The translations under genes were made by a program, and so were the position numbers. From JAEUJM01 sp964635055 (lineage in GTDB: Bacteria; Actinomycetota; Acidimicrobiia; Acidimicrobiales; DATDAH01): a stretch of 64,000 nt of DNA. A model generated the notes under the pieces. That model saw only the letters and a program-made list of their open reading frames with translations, searched no databases and was not told the DNA's origin. Where the stretch lies: assembly GCA_964635055.1 (NCBI GenBank), contig CAZWMT010000003.1:124001-188000 (forward strand), written 5' to 3'. Every line of letters begins with the position of its first letter. Positions within the stretch are counted from its first letter, which is position 1. This document shows positions 34,684 through 43,059 of the stretch, one piece after another.

Positions 34684-36024
34684 TCAGGGATCGCCGGCGG
34701 GCGCCGCCACGGGCGCCGGCGCCATCCGGGCCGAGGCCACGTAGGCCACCACCACGGCCACGATGATCAGGGGCGTGAGCCGGATGCCGTCCTCCTGCAG
34801 GAACACGACGGTCAGGAGCACCGACGTGAGGGGCAGGCCCAGCATGGTGACGGCCATCGCGCCGATTCCCATCGCCGCACCGGCCACCATGGGCAGGCCG
34901 GCGAAGTGCGACAACGCCACCCCACCCGCGGCCCCGATGAACATCGCCGGGAAGGTGGGGCCTCCGCGGAAGCTGCCGAGCGACAGGCCGTAGGCCAGGC
35001 TCTTGCAGACGATCAGCAGCACCAGGGCACCGACGGTCCACTGGTCGGCATGGTCGATCAGCGGCGCCAGCGCGTTCTCACCCGAGAACAGCACCTGGTC
35101 GACGCCGTGGGTGGTGCGCTGCTCGAAGACGATCGCGGCGACGGCCACGCCGGCGCCGACGAGGGGGGTGAGCAGTAGTCGGCGACGGGCGACCACCGGC
35201 TCGAGCGCCTGGGCACCGCGCTTGATGGCGGTGCCGACCGCGGCGGCCAGCACCCCGATGACGATCGCCCAGACGAACTGCGTCCCGGTGATCGACGTGA
35301 ACGGAGGGAGGTCGGGCACGGCCAGCGAGAACGTGCCGAACCCGGTGAGGCTGTTGAGCCCGAGGAACACCAGCGACCCGATGCCCGCAGCCAGCAGGCC
35401 CGGCACGAGCACGACGCCGAGCAACGGGCCCCCGAGGCCCGCCACCTCCATGAGGAGGAAGGCCCCCAGGAGGGGGGAACCGAGCAGCGTGCTGATCGCG
35501 GCGAAGCTGCCGGCCGACCCGATCACCACCGCGGACTGGGCGGGGGCGTCCTTCTTCACCGTGTGCACCGCGAGGACGGCAAGGCCTCCGCCGATGGCGA
35601 TGAGCGGGGCCTCGGGCCCGACCACCGCACCGAGCGCCAGCGACACGAACGCGGCGACGACGATGCCCGGCAGCTCGACGCCCTCGGGCGCGCCCGTCGA
35701 GACGAAGCCGGCCGCCGGTGAGTGCCCGCCGGTGCCCGGCAGGCGGTCGATCGCCAGCGCCACCACGATGCCGGCCACCACCAGCACCGGTAGTGGCCAC
35801 CAGGGCGGCGCCTGGTCGAACCCGAGGTCGACCGGCAACGAGGAGTACACCCAGTCCTGGGCCTCGGTGACGGCCTTGAGGAAGTAGTAGGCGACCACCG
35901 CGACGGGCACCCCGATGATCGCGCTGAACACCAGGAGGACCAGGTAGCTCCGGGTGCGGAGCAACTCGGCGGGGCTGGGTGCGGCAGGAGGGCTCGGGTC
36001 TGATGCACCCGGCGTCGGCGTCAT
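34684..36024 (-). CDS. ClC family chloride channel/transporter
   Basis: 446 residues with about ten hydrophobic helices. Ion-path motifs: LPGTGGHSP near 95-103 (position of GSGIP), VGPEAPL with Glu138 in the place of the gating glutamate of GREGP, and GSFRGGPTFPAMFIG (GxFxP region). No CBS domains. The gating Glu suggests proton-coupled exchange or a gated channel. Next to a haloalkane dehalogenase it could handle released chloride (inference from context). Confidence 0.9.
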   Translation of the reverse strand: MTPTPGASDPSPPAAPSPAELLRTRSYLVLLVFSAIIGVPVAVVAYYFLKAVTEAQDWVYSSLPVDLGFDQAPPWWPLPVLVVAGIVVALAIDRLPGTGGHSPAAGFVSTGAPEGVELPGIVVAAFVSLALGAVVGPEAPLIAIGGGLAVLAVHTVKKDAPAQSAVVIGSAGSFAAISTLLGSPLLGAFLLMEVAGLGGPLLGVVLVPGLLAAGIGSLVFLGLNSLTGFGTFSLAVPDLPPFTSITGTQFVWAIVIGVLAAAVGTAIKRGAQALEPVVARRRLLLTPLVGAGVAVAAIVFEQRTTHGVDQVLFSGENALAPLIDHADQWTVGALVLLIVCKSLAYGLSLGSFRGGPTFPAMFIGAAGGVALSHFAGLPMVAGAAMGIGAMAVTMLGLPLTSVLLTVVFLQEDGIRLTPLIIVAVVVAYVASARMAPAPVAAPAGDP

Positions 36025-36080
36025 CGCCGGAGTCTTCCAGACGCGTAACCGGTCGGCTGCGCCCTCGGCCCGACGTCCGA

Positions 36081-37343
36081 TCAGTTGCCGAAGTCCCAGC
36101 CCTCACCCGACGCGTACTGACCGAGCACGTTCTTGGCGATGAGGATGCGGTGCACCTCGTCGGGGCCGTCGGCGATGCGCAGGGTCCGGGCACCCTGGTA
36201 CATGGCGGCCAGCGGCAGGTCGTTGGACACGCCGGCCGCGCCCCAGACCTGGATGGCCCGATCGACGACCCGCGAGTACGCGTTGGGCACGAACACCTTG
36301 ATCGCCGAGATGTCCGTGCGCGCCGCCTGCAGGCCGGCGTCGACCTTCTCCGCCGCGTGGATGGTCATGAGCCGCGAGGCCTGGATGTCCATGTACGAGT
36401 CGGCGATGAAGCCCTGGATGAACTGCTTGTCGGCCATGAGGCCGCCGTGCACCTCCCGGCTGCGGGCCCGTTCGACCATCATGTCGAACGCTCGCCACAT
36501 CTGCCCCACCGAGTTCATGCAGTGGTAGATGCGGCCCGCACCCAGGCGGTCCTGGGCCGCCTGATGGCCCTCACCCACCCGGCCGAGGGCGTTCTCCAAC
36601 GGCACCCGCACGTCGTCGTACCGCACCTCGCAATGGTCCGAGGTCTTGCGGCCCCACACCCCGATGCCTCGCACGATGTCCACGCCGGCGGTCGCGGTGG
36701 GCACGATGATCTGCACCATCGGGCCCTTGCGGGGGTCGGGGTCCTCGGCGGACGGGTCGACCACCCGGCACATGACGATGAAGAAGTCGGCGTCGATGCC
36801 GTTCGACGTGAACCACTTGTGCCCGTTGATCACCCAGTGGTCGCCGTCCTGGACCGCCGACGTGGTGAGGGACCGCGGGTCGGATCCCGGGTTGTGGGGC
36901 TCGGTCATCGAGAAGCCCGACTCGAGCTCGCCGTCGATCAGCGGCAACAGCCACTTCTGCTTCTGCTCCTCGGTGCCGTACTTCACCAGGATCGACTGGT
37001 TCCCGCTGTTCGGCGCGACCACGCCGAACAGCGATGCCGCGCCGAGCGCGTAGGCCAGCACCTCGTTCATGTAGGCGTGGGCCAGGAAGTCGAGCCCCAT
37101 GCCGCCGTACTCCTGGGGCAGGTGGGGCGCCCACAGGCCGGCCTTCCTGACCCGCTCCTTGATCCCCGCCCGGAGCTCGAGCGCCTCGTTGTGCTCGGTG
37201 AACGAGCTGTCCTCGGCGGAGCGCCACAGGATGCGCTCGTTGGGCAGGATGTCCTCGTTCACGATCTCGGCGGTGCGTCCACGGATGTCGTTGATGCGCT
37301 CGTCGAGTGTCGGCACCGGCTTCACGTTCATGGCCATCGGCAT
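36081..37343 (-). CDS. Acyl-CoA dehydrogenase (ACAD10/11-like)
   Basis: 420 residues. GLWAPHLPQEYGGMGLDFLAHAYMNEVLA, FSMTEPHNPGSDP (FAD/CoA loop), KWFTSNGIDADFFIVM and the C-terminal QVWGAAGVSNDLPLAAMYQGARTLRIADGPDEVHR are the ACAD10/11-type pattern. FAD-dependent alpha,beta-desaturation of an acyl-CoA is expected. The first ATG at 37343 has TAGGCA six bases upstream, a near match to the leaderless -10 pattern. Transcribed alone, 56 bp upstream of the ClC gene start. Confidence 0.9.
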   Translation of the reverse strand: MPMAMNVKPVPTLDERINDIRGRTAEIVNEDILPNERILWRSAEDSSFTEHNEALELRAGIKERVRKAGLWAPHLPQEYGGMGLDFLAHAYMNEVLAYALGAASLFGVVAPNSGNQSILVKYGTEEQKQKWLLPLIDGELESGFSMTEPHNPGSDPRSLTTSAVQDGDHWVINGHKWFTSNGIDADFFIVMCRVVDPSAEDPDPRKGPMVQIIVPTATAGVDIVRGIGVWGRKTSDHCEVRYDDVRVPLENALGRVGEGHQAAQDRLGAGRIYHCMNSVGQMWRAFDMMVERARSREVHGGLMADKQFIQGFIADSYMDIQASRLMTIHAAEKVDAGLQAARTDISAIKVFVPNAYSRVVDRAIQVWGAAGVSNDLPLAAMYQGARTLRIADGPDEVHRILIAKNVLGQYASGEGWDFGN

Positions 37344-37469
37344 GCCGCCTGCCTACACGGTGACGGGCACCCGATCCAGAGGCCTTCGGCGCCAGAGTCG
37401 GGACCGAATCCTCTGGTCGAGCTCGCGCTGTCGGCCGATGCTGGGCGCAGGACGACAAGGGAGACTGCG

Positions 37470-37667
37470 ATGTCGAAGACTCCCAGGTCATCGGGCGATG
37501 AGATGCAGCCAGCGGCGGTGGACGCCCCGCGGCACCACGACCGCGGTCAGTACCTTCCGTTCGTGTACGCCGAAGGCGAGGCCGAGGTACATCGCTTCCT
37601 CGAGGAGGTGATCCGGGCCGACGAGCACGGCCCGCTCGACGGGCCGGCCGAATCACCCCGCGCCTGA
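37470..37667 (+). CDS. Small uncharacterised protein
   Basis: 65 residues beginning MSKTPRSSGDEMQPAAVDAPRH and containing GQYLPFVYAEGEAEVHRFLEEVIRADEHG. AAGGGAGA lies before the ATG at suitable spacing. It overlaps the 3' end of the convergent GH127 gene by 15 bp. Composition is hydrophilic with a C-terminal helix; no family recognised. Confidence 0.5.
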   Translation: MSKTPRSSGDEMQPAAVDAPRHHDRGQYLPFVYAEGEAEVHRFLEEVIRADEHGPLDGPAESPRA

Positions 37668-39680
37668 CGAGTGTCCGGCACCCCCGACGAACGTGGTCAT
37701 CCCCGTGGCCCCGCGGTTGCCCCAGAGGAAGTAGGGCACGAAGCGCAGGTCGTCGCCCCCTGGGGTCCGGGCGATGACCGCGACGGCACCACCGAGCAAG
37801 CCGTCGTCGAACCGGGCCGCGAACGACCGCGGGTCGACCACCACCTGGTTCAGTGCCTCACCGTCCAGGTGGTGATGGTCGAGGCCCTCGAGGCAGTAGA
37901 GCAGCGGCCCACGGGCGACTGCGACCCTGCCGCCGACCACCGGCACCCGCGGGTCCTGAGCCAGCAGGCGCACGGGCATGCCGAAGCGCAACCGCACGTC
38001 ACACGACGCCGCCACCGGCAGCTCGACGCGGCACCAGGTCGACCGGCCGGGGTCGAGGCCCGATGCGGTCGAACGGGCAGGGGACCGCTCGTCGAGCCGA
38101 GCGGGCCGAGCGACCCCGTCCACCGTCACCTGCACCTCGTCGGCCCAGCTCGGCACCCGCACGACCACGTGGCGGGGCGGCGCGGCGGTCGACCCGGCCG
38201 ATCGGACACGCACCACCACGTCACCCGACCACGGCAGGGCGCTGTCCACGTCGACCGTCGTCGCCCCCAGCCGGGCGCGACCGGAGAAGAGCTGGTGCAC
38301 CCGCACGTCGTCGTCGGTCCAGCTGAACTGCAGCGTGGCCAGCGAGGCCCAGACCCGCGACAGGTTCGACGGGCAGCACGGGCAGCGGAACCAGTCCTGG
38401 CGGCCGACCCCCGGCGGCACCACCAGGGGATTGTCGTAGGCGTAGGTCGTGCCGTCCACACCCATGCCCACGCCGGCGCCGTTCAGCAGCTGCCACTCGG
38501 CCAGGTCGTCGTAGCGGGGATCGCCGGTGAGCAGGCCCAGCTCGCGGTTCCACAGGACCCCGGCGACCGATGCGCAGGTCTCGGCGTAGGCCCGAGCCGG
38601 GTCGAGGTCGTAGGGGTCGCCGAACCCCTCGACGAGCGGGAAGGCGCCGCTGCCGCCGTTCACGAACACGTGGCCCTCGACGAAGTGCTCCCAGGCCCGC
38701 TCGGTGACCTCCCGCAGCACGGCGTCACGCTGCTCGCGGGCGAGCATGGCCATCGCCACCTGCAGGTAGAGCCACCGCACCGAGTGACCTGAGGGCTCGA
38801 CCTGCTCGCGCGCCGGCCGGTCGAGCTGGAAGTTCCGCCCGGAGCCGAAGTCGGCGAGGGTGCGCCGCAGGATGCCGCGAGGGCGGGCGACGCGGCGTGA
38901 CGGGGCGATCGACGGGCGACGCCACGCGGGGTGGCGACGCGCGTACCGCCACACCCCGAGCCGCTGACGAACGCCCCGGATCGCGAAGTCGGCGAAGCTG
39001 CCCGCCAGGCGTCGCCGGACGTGGGCGGCGGTGCCCCGCCGGTCGACGAGCCGCCGGGCCAGCTCGAGGGGCGCGGGGTCTCCCGTGGCGCGGTGGAGGC
39101 GCACCAGGGCCAGCTCGACCTCCTCATGGCCGTCCACCCGGTGGGCCGGCGCATCGATCAGCTCCCGGTGCATGAGGGCCGCAGCCCGTTCGGCGACGCC
39201 CAGCAACCGTGGCGACCCGGTGGCCTCGTGATGGCTCACCGCCGCCTCGATCAGATGGCCGAAGGTGTAGAGCTCGTGATGGACGTCGAGGTTGGCGAAG
39301 CGGTCGGCGGGGAAGAGGCCCTGGATCCAGGTGTTCACGTAGCCGTCCGGGTCCTGGGCCGCCTCGACCAGGGCGATGGCCTCGTCGACCCGGGCCACCA
39401 TCGTCGGGTCGGGGTCGTGGGCCAGGGCGCGTGACGCCGCGTCCAGCCACTTGTACACGTCCGAGTCGGTGAAGAACTCGCCGGTGCGGTATCCCTCGAC
39501 GCCCCCCGCCACCAGAGCGAAGGCGTCGAGGCTGCCGGTGTCGCCCAGCATGCGCCACTGATGGTCGAGGGCCGCGCCCCGGTGGACCTGCGACCACCGC
39601 CCCCAGAACCCATCGGTCAGCCACGCGTCCCGAAGGCCAGGGACTCGACGGGCGACCGGCCCCACGTCGTCCGCGTCCAT
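37653..39680 (-). CDS. Glycoside hydrolase family 127 (beta-L-arabinofuranosidase-like)
   Basis: 675 residues. The zinc-thiolate catalytic centre typical of GH127 is present: Glu367/Cys369 (AYAETCASV) and Cys435-Cys436 (CPCCPSN), matching HypBA1 residues Glu338, Cys340, Cys417 and Cys418. Alpha/alpha-barrel N-terminal part, beta domains after about 450. An Arg-rich segment at 220-275 looks like an insertion. No signal peptide, so intracellular oligosaccharides or glycosides are probable substrates. TAGCAT lies 6 nt before the ATG. Confidence 0.88.
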   Translation of the reverse strand: MDADDVGPVARRVPGLRDAWLTDGFWGRWSQVHRGAALDHQWRMLGDTGSLDAFALVAGGVEGYRTGEFFTDSDVYKWLDAASRALAHDPDPTMVARVDEAIALVEAAQDPDGYVNTWIQGLFPADRFANLDVHHELYTFGHLIEAAVSHHEATGSPRLLGVAERAAALMHRELIDAPAHRVDGHEEVELALVRLHRATGDPAPLELARRLVDRRGTAAHVRRRLAGSFADFAIRGVRQRLGVWRYARRHPAWRRPSIAPSRRVARPRGILRRTLADFGSGRNFQLDRPAREQVEPSGHSVRWLYLQVAMAMLAREQRDAVLREVTERAWEHFVEGHVFVNGGSGAFPLVEGFGDPYDLDPARAYAETCASVAGVLWNRELGLLTGDPRYDDLAEWQLLNGAGVGMGVDGTTYAYDNPLVVPPGVGRQDWFRCPCCPSNLSRVWASLATLQFSWTDDDVRVHQLFSGRARLGATTVDVDSALPWSGDVVVRVRSAGSTAAPPRHVVVRVPSWADEVQVTVDGVARPARLDERSPARSTASGLDPGRSTWCRVELPVAASCDVRLRFGMPVRLLAQDPRVPVVGGRVAVARGPLLYCLEGLDHHHLDGEALNQVVVDPRSFAARFDDGLLGGAVAVIARTPGGDDLRFVPYFLWGNRGATGMTTFVGGAGHSSGAG

Positions 39681-39686
39681 GGCGGG

Positions 39687-39692
39687 ATGCTA
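39687..39692 (-). promoter_or_regulatory. -10 box (TAGCAT), 6 nt before the GH127 start
   Basis: TANNNT on the minus strand with leaderless spacing to the ATG at 39680; it is back to back with the MpaB promoter. Confidence 0.6.
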
Positions 39693-39773
39693 AGCGTCGC
39701 CCGCGCGGTCCCTGCCCACGCGACCCGCCCACCACCACGCCTCGACGGCCGGCCGAGCCGCGCCCCGTGCGGG

Positions 39774-39779
39774 TACCGT
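39774..39779 (+). promoter_or_regulatory. -10 box (TACCGT), 7 nt before the MpaB start
   Basis: TANNNT seven bases before the ATG at 39787; it favours this ATG over the GTG at 39778, which overlaps the box. Confidence 0.6.
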
Positions 39780-39786
39780 GCCCTCG

Positions 39787-40845
39787 ATGACCTCCACGAC
39801 CGCCGGGGCCGACGCCGCCCGGTCGAGCGACGGGGCCGGCGACCCCGGGACCCGGCGCCGGCGAGACATCCACCCCGCCGCGGCGCGGATGTGGGAGCCG
39901 GAGCCCGAGTGGGTGCCGCCGATGCCGTCACTCGCGGAGCTCACGGCCGGGCTCGCGGGTGGGGTGTTCGGTGCGGTGACCCGCCCGGTGATCGCCGGGC
40001 CCGTCTTCGGCGCACTGTCCGGCCTGCGACCGGCTCGGGCCGAGCCTCGACCCCTCTCCGCCGAGGAGGCCGGGGACCCGGGATGGTTCGGCCCCGACAG
40101 CGTCGCCTGGCGGGTGCACGCCGACCCGTCGCTGCTCATCGCCGGCGTGGCCGCGTTCACCCTGCAGGCGCTGCACCCGCTGGCCATGGCCGGGGTGGCC
40201 GAGCACTCGGCGTTCTCCGACGACTTCATGGGCCGGACGCGGCGCACCGCGGAGTTCGTGCAAGGCGTGGTCTACGGCTCGTCGACCCAGGCCGAGCGCC
40301 TGTGCCGGATCGTCCGCAAGGCCCACGTGCCCGTGCACGGGGTGGCGCCCGACGGCCGCCCCTACGACGCCAACGACCCCGACCTGCTCGACTGGGTCCA
40401 CATCGCCGAGTACCTGGCCATCGCGTCCGCCAACCGGCGCTTCGGCGCCCATCCGATGAGCCGGAGCGACCTGGACCGCTACATCGCCGAAGTCGCCGTG
40501 GTGGGCGAGGGCACCGGCGTGCCGGCGCCGCCGCGGTCGTGGGCGGAGCTCCTGCAGTCGCTCGAGCACCACCGACCCAACCTCGCGGTGGGTGAGTACG
40601 CCGCGGCCGGCATCGCCTTCCTCGACGACCCGCCCCTCTTCCCGGCGGCGGCCAAGCCGATCTGGCGGGCCATCTGGTCGGGCGCCATCGTGTGCCTGCC
40701 CCCGGTGGCGCGGCGGCTGCTGCGCCTGCGCACCCCGAGCACCGCCGACCTCGCGGCCTGCCGGGCCGTCCTGCGCGTCCTGGCCAACCTGTCCACGGAA
40801 CCGGTGGACCTGGCCGTGGCCCGCCTGCGCCTCGGTCTCAACTGA
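39787..40845 (+). CDS. Oxygenase MpaB family protein (DUF2236)
   Basis: 352 residues. The DUF2236 core is evident: FGPDSVAWRVHADPSLLIAGVAAFTLQALHPLAMAGVAEHS, the R-R-TAEFVQGVVYGSSTQAERLCRIVRKAHVPVHG helix with histidines and WVHIAEYLAI. Members include latex-clearing protein and fungal MpaB, heme b oxygenases or hydroxylases. The start is set by a TANNNT box. Located 58 bp upstream of the D-aminoacylase-like gene, same strand, perhaps not the same operon. Confidence 0.87.
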   Translation: MTSTTAGADAARSSDGAGDPGTRRRRDIHPAAARMWEPEPEWVPPMPSLAELTAGLAGGVFGAVTRPVIAGPVFGALSGLRPARAEPRPLSAEEAGDPGWFGPDSVAWRVHADPSLLIAGVAAFTLQALHPLAMAGVAEHSAFSDDFMGRTRRTAEFVQGVVYGSSTQAERLCRIVRKAHVPVHGVAPDGRPYDANDPDLLDWVHIAEYLAIASANRRFGAHPMSRSDLDRYIAEVAVVGEGTGVPAPPRSWAELLQSLEHHRPNLAVGEYAAAGIAFLDDPPLFPAAAKPIWRAIWSGAIVCLPPVARRLLRLRTPSTADLAACRAVLRVLANLSTEPVDLAVARLRLGLN

Positions 40846-40903
40846 CCCGCCCACGGCCGGCGGCGCCCGTGCCACCATGGGCGCGACGAGCAGAGGGGGA
40901 GCC

Positions 40904-42580
40904 ATGGCCCACGACCTGGTCATCAAAGGGGGCACGGTGGTCGACGGCACCGGCGCGCCGGGGTTCGCGGCCGATGTCGCGGTGCGGGACGGGCGCATCG
41001 CCGAGGTCGGCCCGGATCTGGACGGCCGTCACGTCCTCGACGCCGGCGGCCACGTCGTGGCGCCCGGCTTCATCGACATCCACACCCACTACGACGCGCA
41101 GGTCTTCTGGGACCCGGGTCTGACCCCGTCGTCGTTCCACGGTGTCACCACGGTGATCGCCGGCAACTGCGGCTTCTCCATCGCGCCGGTGCGGCCCGAA
41201 GGCGTCGGCATCCTCGGCCGCACGCTGCAACACGTGGAGGACATGAGCCTGGACACCCTGCTGGACGGCGTCCCGTGGAACGAGTTCGAGGACTTCGGCC
41301 AGTACCTCGATGCGGTCGAGCGCCGAGGCGTGGGGCTGAACTACGGCTGCTATGTCGGCCACACCGCCGTGCGCCTGTTCGTGATGGGGGACGAGGCCTA
41401 CGAGCGCGAGGCGACCCCCGACGAGGTGTCGGCGATGCAACAGATCGTCGCCGACGCCATGGCCGCAGGGGCAATCGGGTTCGCGTCGTCGGCGTCGCCC
41501 ACCCACAACGGCGACCAGGGCCGCCCGGTCCCGTCCCGGGTCGCCGACCTGGCCGAGCTCACCGCGCTGTGCGAGCCGGTGGGCGACGCGGGGCGTGGCG
41601 TCCTCGCCCTGCTGCCCGGCGGCGTGTTCTCCAACCAGCAGGTGTTCGACCTGCAGCGCCACATCGGCCGCCCGATCACCTGGACGGCGCTGCTCACCAT
41701 CAAGGGCTACCCGTACCACGAGGGCGTGATCACCGAGCACGACGAGGCGCGGGCCGACGGCGTGGACGTGTGGCCCCAGGTGTCGTGCCGGCCGCTCACG
41801 TTCCAGATGAACCTGGCCGAGCCGTTCACGCTGAACATGCGGTCGTCGTTCTCGGCCCTCATGGGCCAGTCGCACGACGAGCGCATGGCCACCTACCGGG
41901 ACCCGGGCTGGCGCGAGCAGGCGTGGGCCGAGCTGTCCGGGCGAGCGCGGGGCACGCTGCCGTTCAACTGGCCCTCGTTGTCGGTGGCCGAGTCGGACCA
42001 CCACCCCGAGCTGGTCGGCCGCAACGTGGTGGCGCTGGCCGACGAGCGAGGCTGCACCCCGCTCGACGTCCTGCTGGACGTCTCGATCGACGACGACCTG
42101 ACCACCCGCTTCAACTCGGTCCTCGCCAACGACGACCCGGACGCCATCGCCTGGCTGCTCCCCCGCGACGGCGTGCTCCTCGGCCTGGCCGACTCGGGTG
42201 CGCACGTCAGCCAGCTCTGCGACGCCTGCTTCGCCACGGACCTGCTCGGCAACTGGGTCCGCGACCGCGGGGTGATGCCGCTCGAGCGGGCCGTCCACAA
42301 GCTCACGGGCGAACCGGCGGCGGTCTACGGCCTGGACGACCGCGGGCTGCTCGAAGCGGGCCGCGCCGCGGACCTCGTCGTGTTCGACCCCGACACGGTG
42401 GCGCCTGGGCCGCTGCGCCGCGTGCGGGACTTCCCCGCCGACGGCGAGCGCCTCACCGCGGATGCGCCGGTCGGCGTCCGCCACACCCTGGTGAACGGTG
42501 TGCCCATCCGGGTGGACGGCGACCCGGTGGGCCTCCCCGACGACCCGTCCGAGCGACCGGGCGTCGTCCTGCGGGGCTGA
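40904..42580 (+). CDS. Amidohydrolase_3 family, N-acyl-D-amino acid deacylase-like
   Basis: 558 residues. The metal motif H-x-H is in GFIDIHTHYDAQVFWDP, VTTVIAGNCGFSIAPV follows, and DGVLLGLADSGAHVSQL near the end carries a conserved Asp. This is the D-aminoacylase/dihydroorotase-like subgroup common in actinobacteria and proteobacteria, whose substrates are often unknown N-acyl amino acids or hydantoin-like amides. GAGGGGGAGCC precedes the ATG. Followed after 8 bp by the cyclic-nucleotide-binding gene, so the three genes to 45739 are probably one transcript. Confidence 0.88.
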   Translation: MAHDLVIKGGTVVDGTGAPGFAADVAVRDGRIAEVGPDLDGRHVLDAGGHVVAPGFIDIHTHYDAQVFWDPGLTPSSFHGVTTVIAGNCGFSIAPVRPEGVGILGRTLQHVEDMSLDTLLDGVPWNEFEDFGQYLDAVERRGVGLNYGCYVGHTAVRLFVMGDEAYEREATPDEVSAMQQIVADAMAAGAIGFASSASPTHNGDQGRPVPSRVADLAELTALCEPVGDAGRGVLALLPGGVFSNQQVFDLQRHIGRPITWTALLTIKGYPYHEGVITEHDEARADGVDVWPQVSCRPLTFQMNLAEPFTLNMRSSFSALMGQSHDERMATYRDPGWREQAWAELSGRARGTLPFNWPSLSVAESDHHPELVGRNVVALADERGCTPLDVLLDVSIDDDLTTRFNSVLANDDPDAIAWLLPRDGVLLGLADSGAHVSQLCDACFATDLLGNWVRDRGVMPLERAVHKLTGEPAAVYGLDDRGLLEAGRAADLVVFDPDTVAPGPLRRVRDFPADGERLTADAPVGVRHTLVNGVPIRVDGDPVGLPDDPSERPGVVLRG

Positions 42581-42588
42581 CCGGGACG

Positions 42589-43059
42589 TTGTCCAGCTTC
42601 TTCGACTACCCGGACGGCCCCGACCACGAGGCCGGCGCGCCCGAGACCGAGCTGGTGTGCTTCGCGCAGCTGCACCACTCCGAGTGGGACCGCCTCGTGG
42701 CGGTGATGGAGCGGCGCCGCTACGCCGCAGGCGACGTGGTCATGGGTGTCGGCGAGCGGGACCGGTCGCTGTACCTGATCGCATCCGGTTCGGTGGACGT
42801 GCGTCTGGGCGGCCGCGAGGCCACGGTCATCAGGGTGCAGGGACCGGGCACGTTGCTCGGCGAGGTCGCGTTCTTCGACGGTCGCCCTCGTTCGGCCACC
42901 GTGACCGCACGTGAGCCCAGCGAGGTGCTGCGCCTGAGCGACGAGGCCTTCCACGGACTGGCCGGGCGCCACCCCGACCTCGGCCGCAAGATCCTGCTCG
43001 ACCTGGGCCGGGTGTTGGCCGTTCGCCTCCGACAGGCCGAGGCCCGCCTTGGCCGCTGA
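42589..43059 (+). CDS. Cyclic nucleotide-binding domain protein
   Basis: 156 residues, apparently only one CAP_ED domain. YLIASGSVDVRLGG and the phosphate-binding cassette GEVAFFDGRPRSATV with Glu92 and Arg101 keep the ligand-binding residues of CRP-like proteins, so cAMP or cGMP binding is plausible. No DNA-binding domain follows. TTG start eight bases after the amidohydrolase stop; it overlaps the following oxidoreductase by 11 bp. It probably regulates that protein post-translationally, as a separate subunit (inference). Confidence 0.8.
   Translation: MSSFFDYPDGPDHEAGAPETELVCFAQLHHSEWDRLVAVMERRRYAAGDVVMGVGERDRSLYLIASGSVDVRLGGREATVIRVQGPGTLLGEVAFFDGRPRSATVTAREPSEVLRLSDEAFHGLAGRHPDLGRKILLDLGRVLAVRLRQAEARLGR

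Noticed and set aside
37376..37416. CCAGAGG ... CCTCTGG inverted repeat between the acyl-CoA dehydrogenase and the 65-residue gene
   Set aside because: Only 7 bp with a long spacer; not convincing as an operator.
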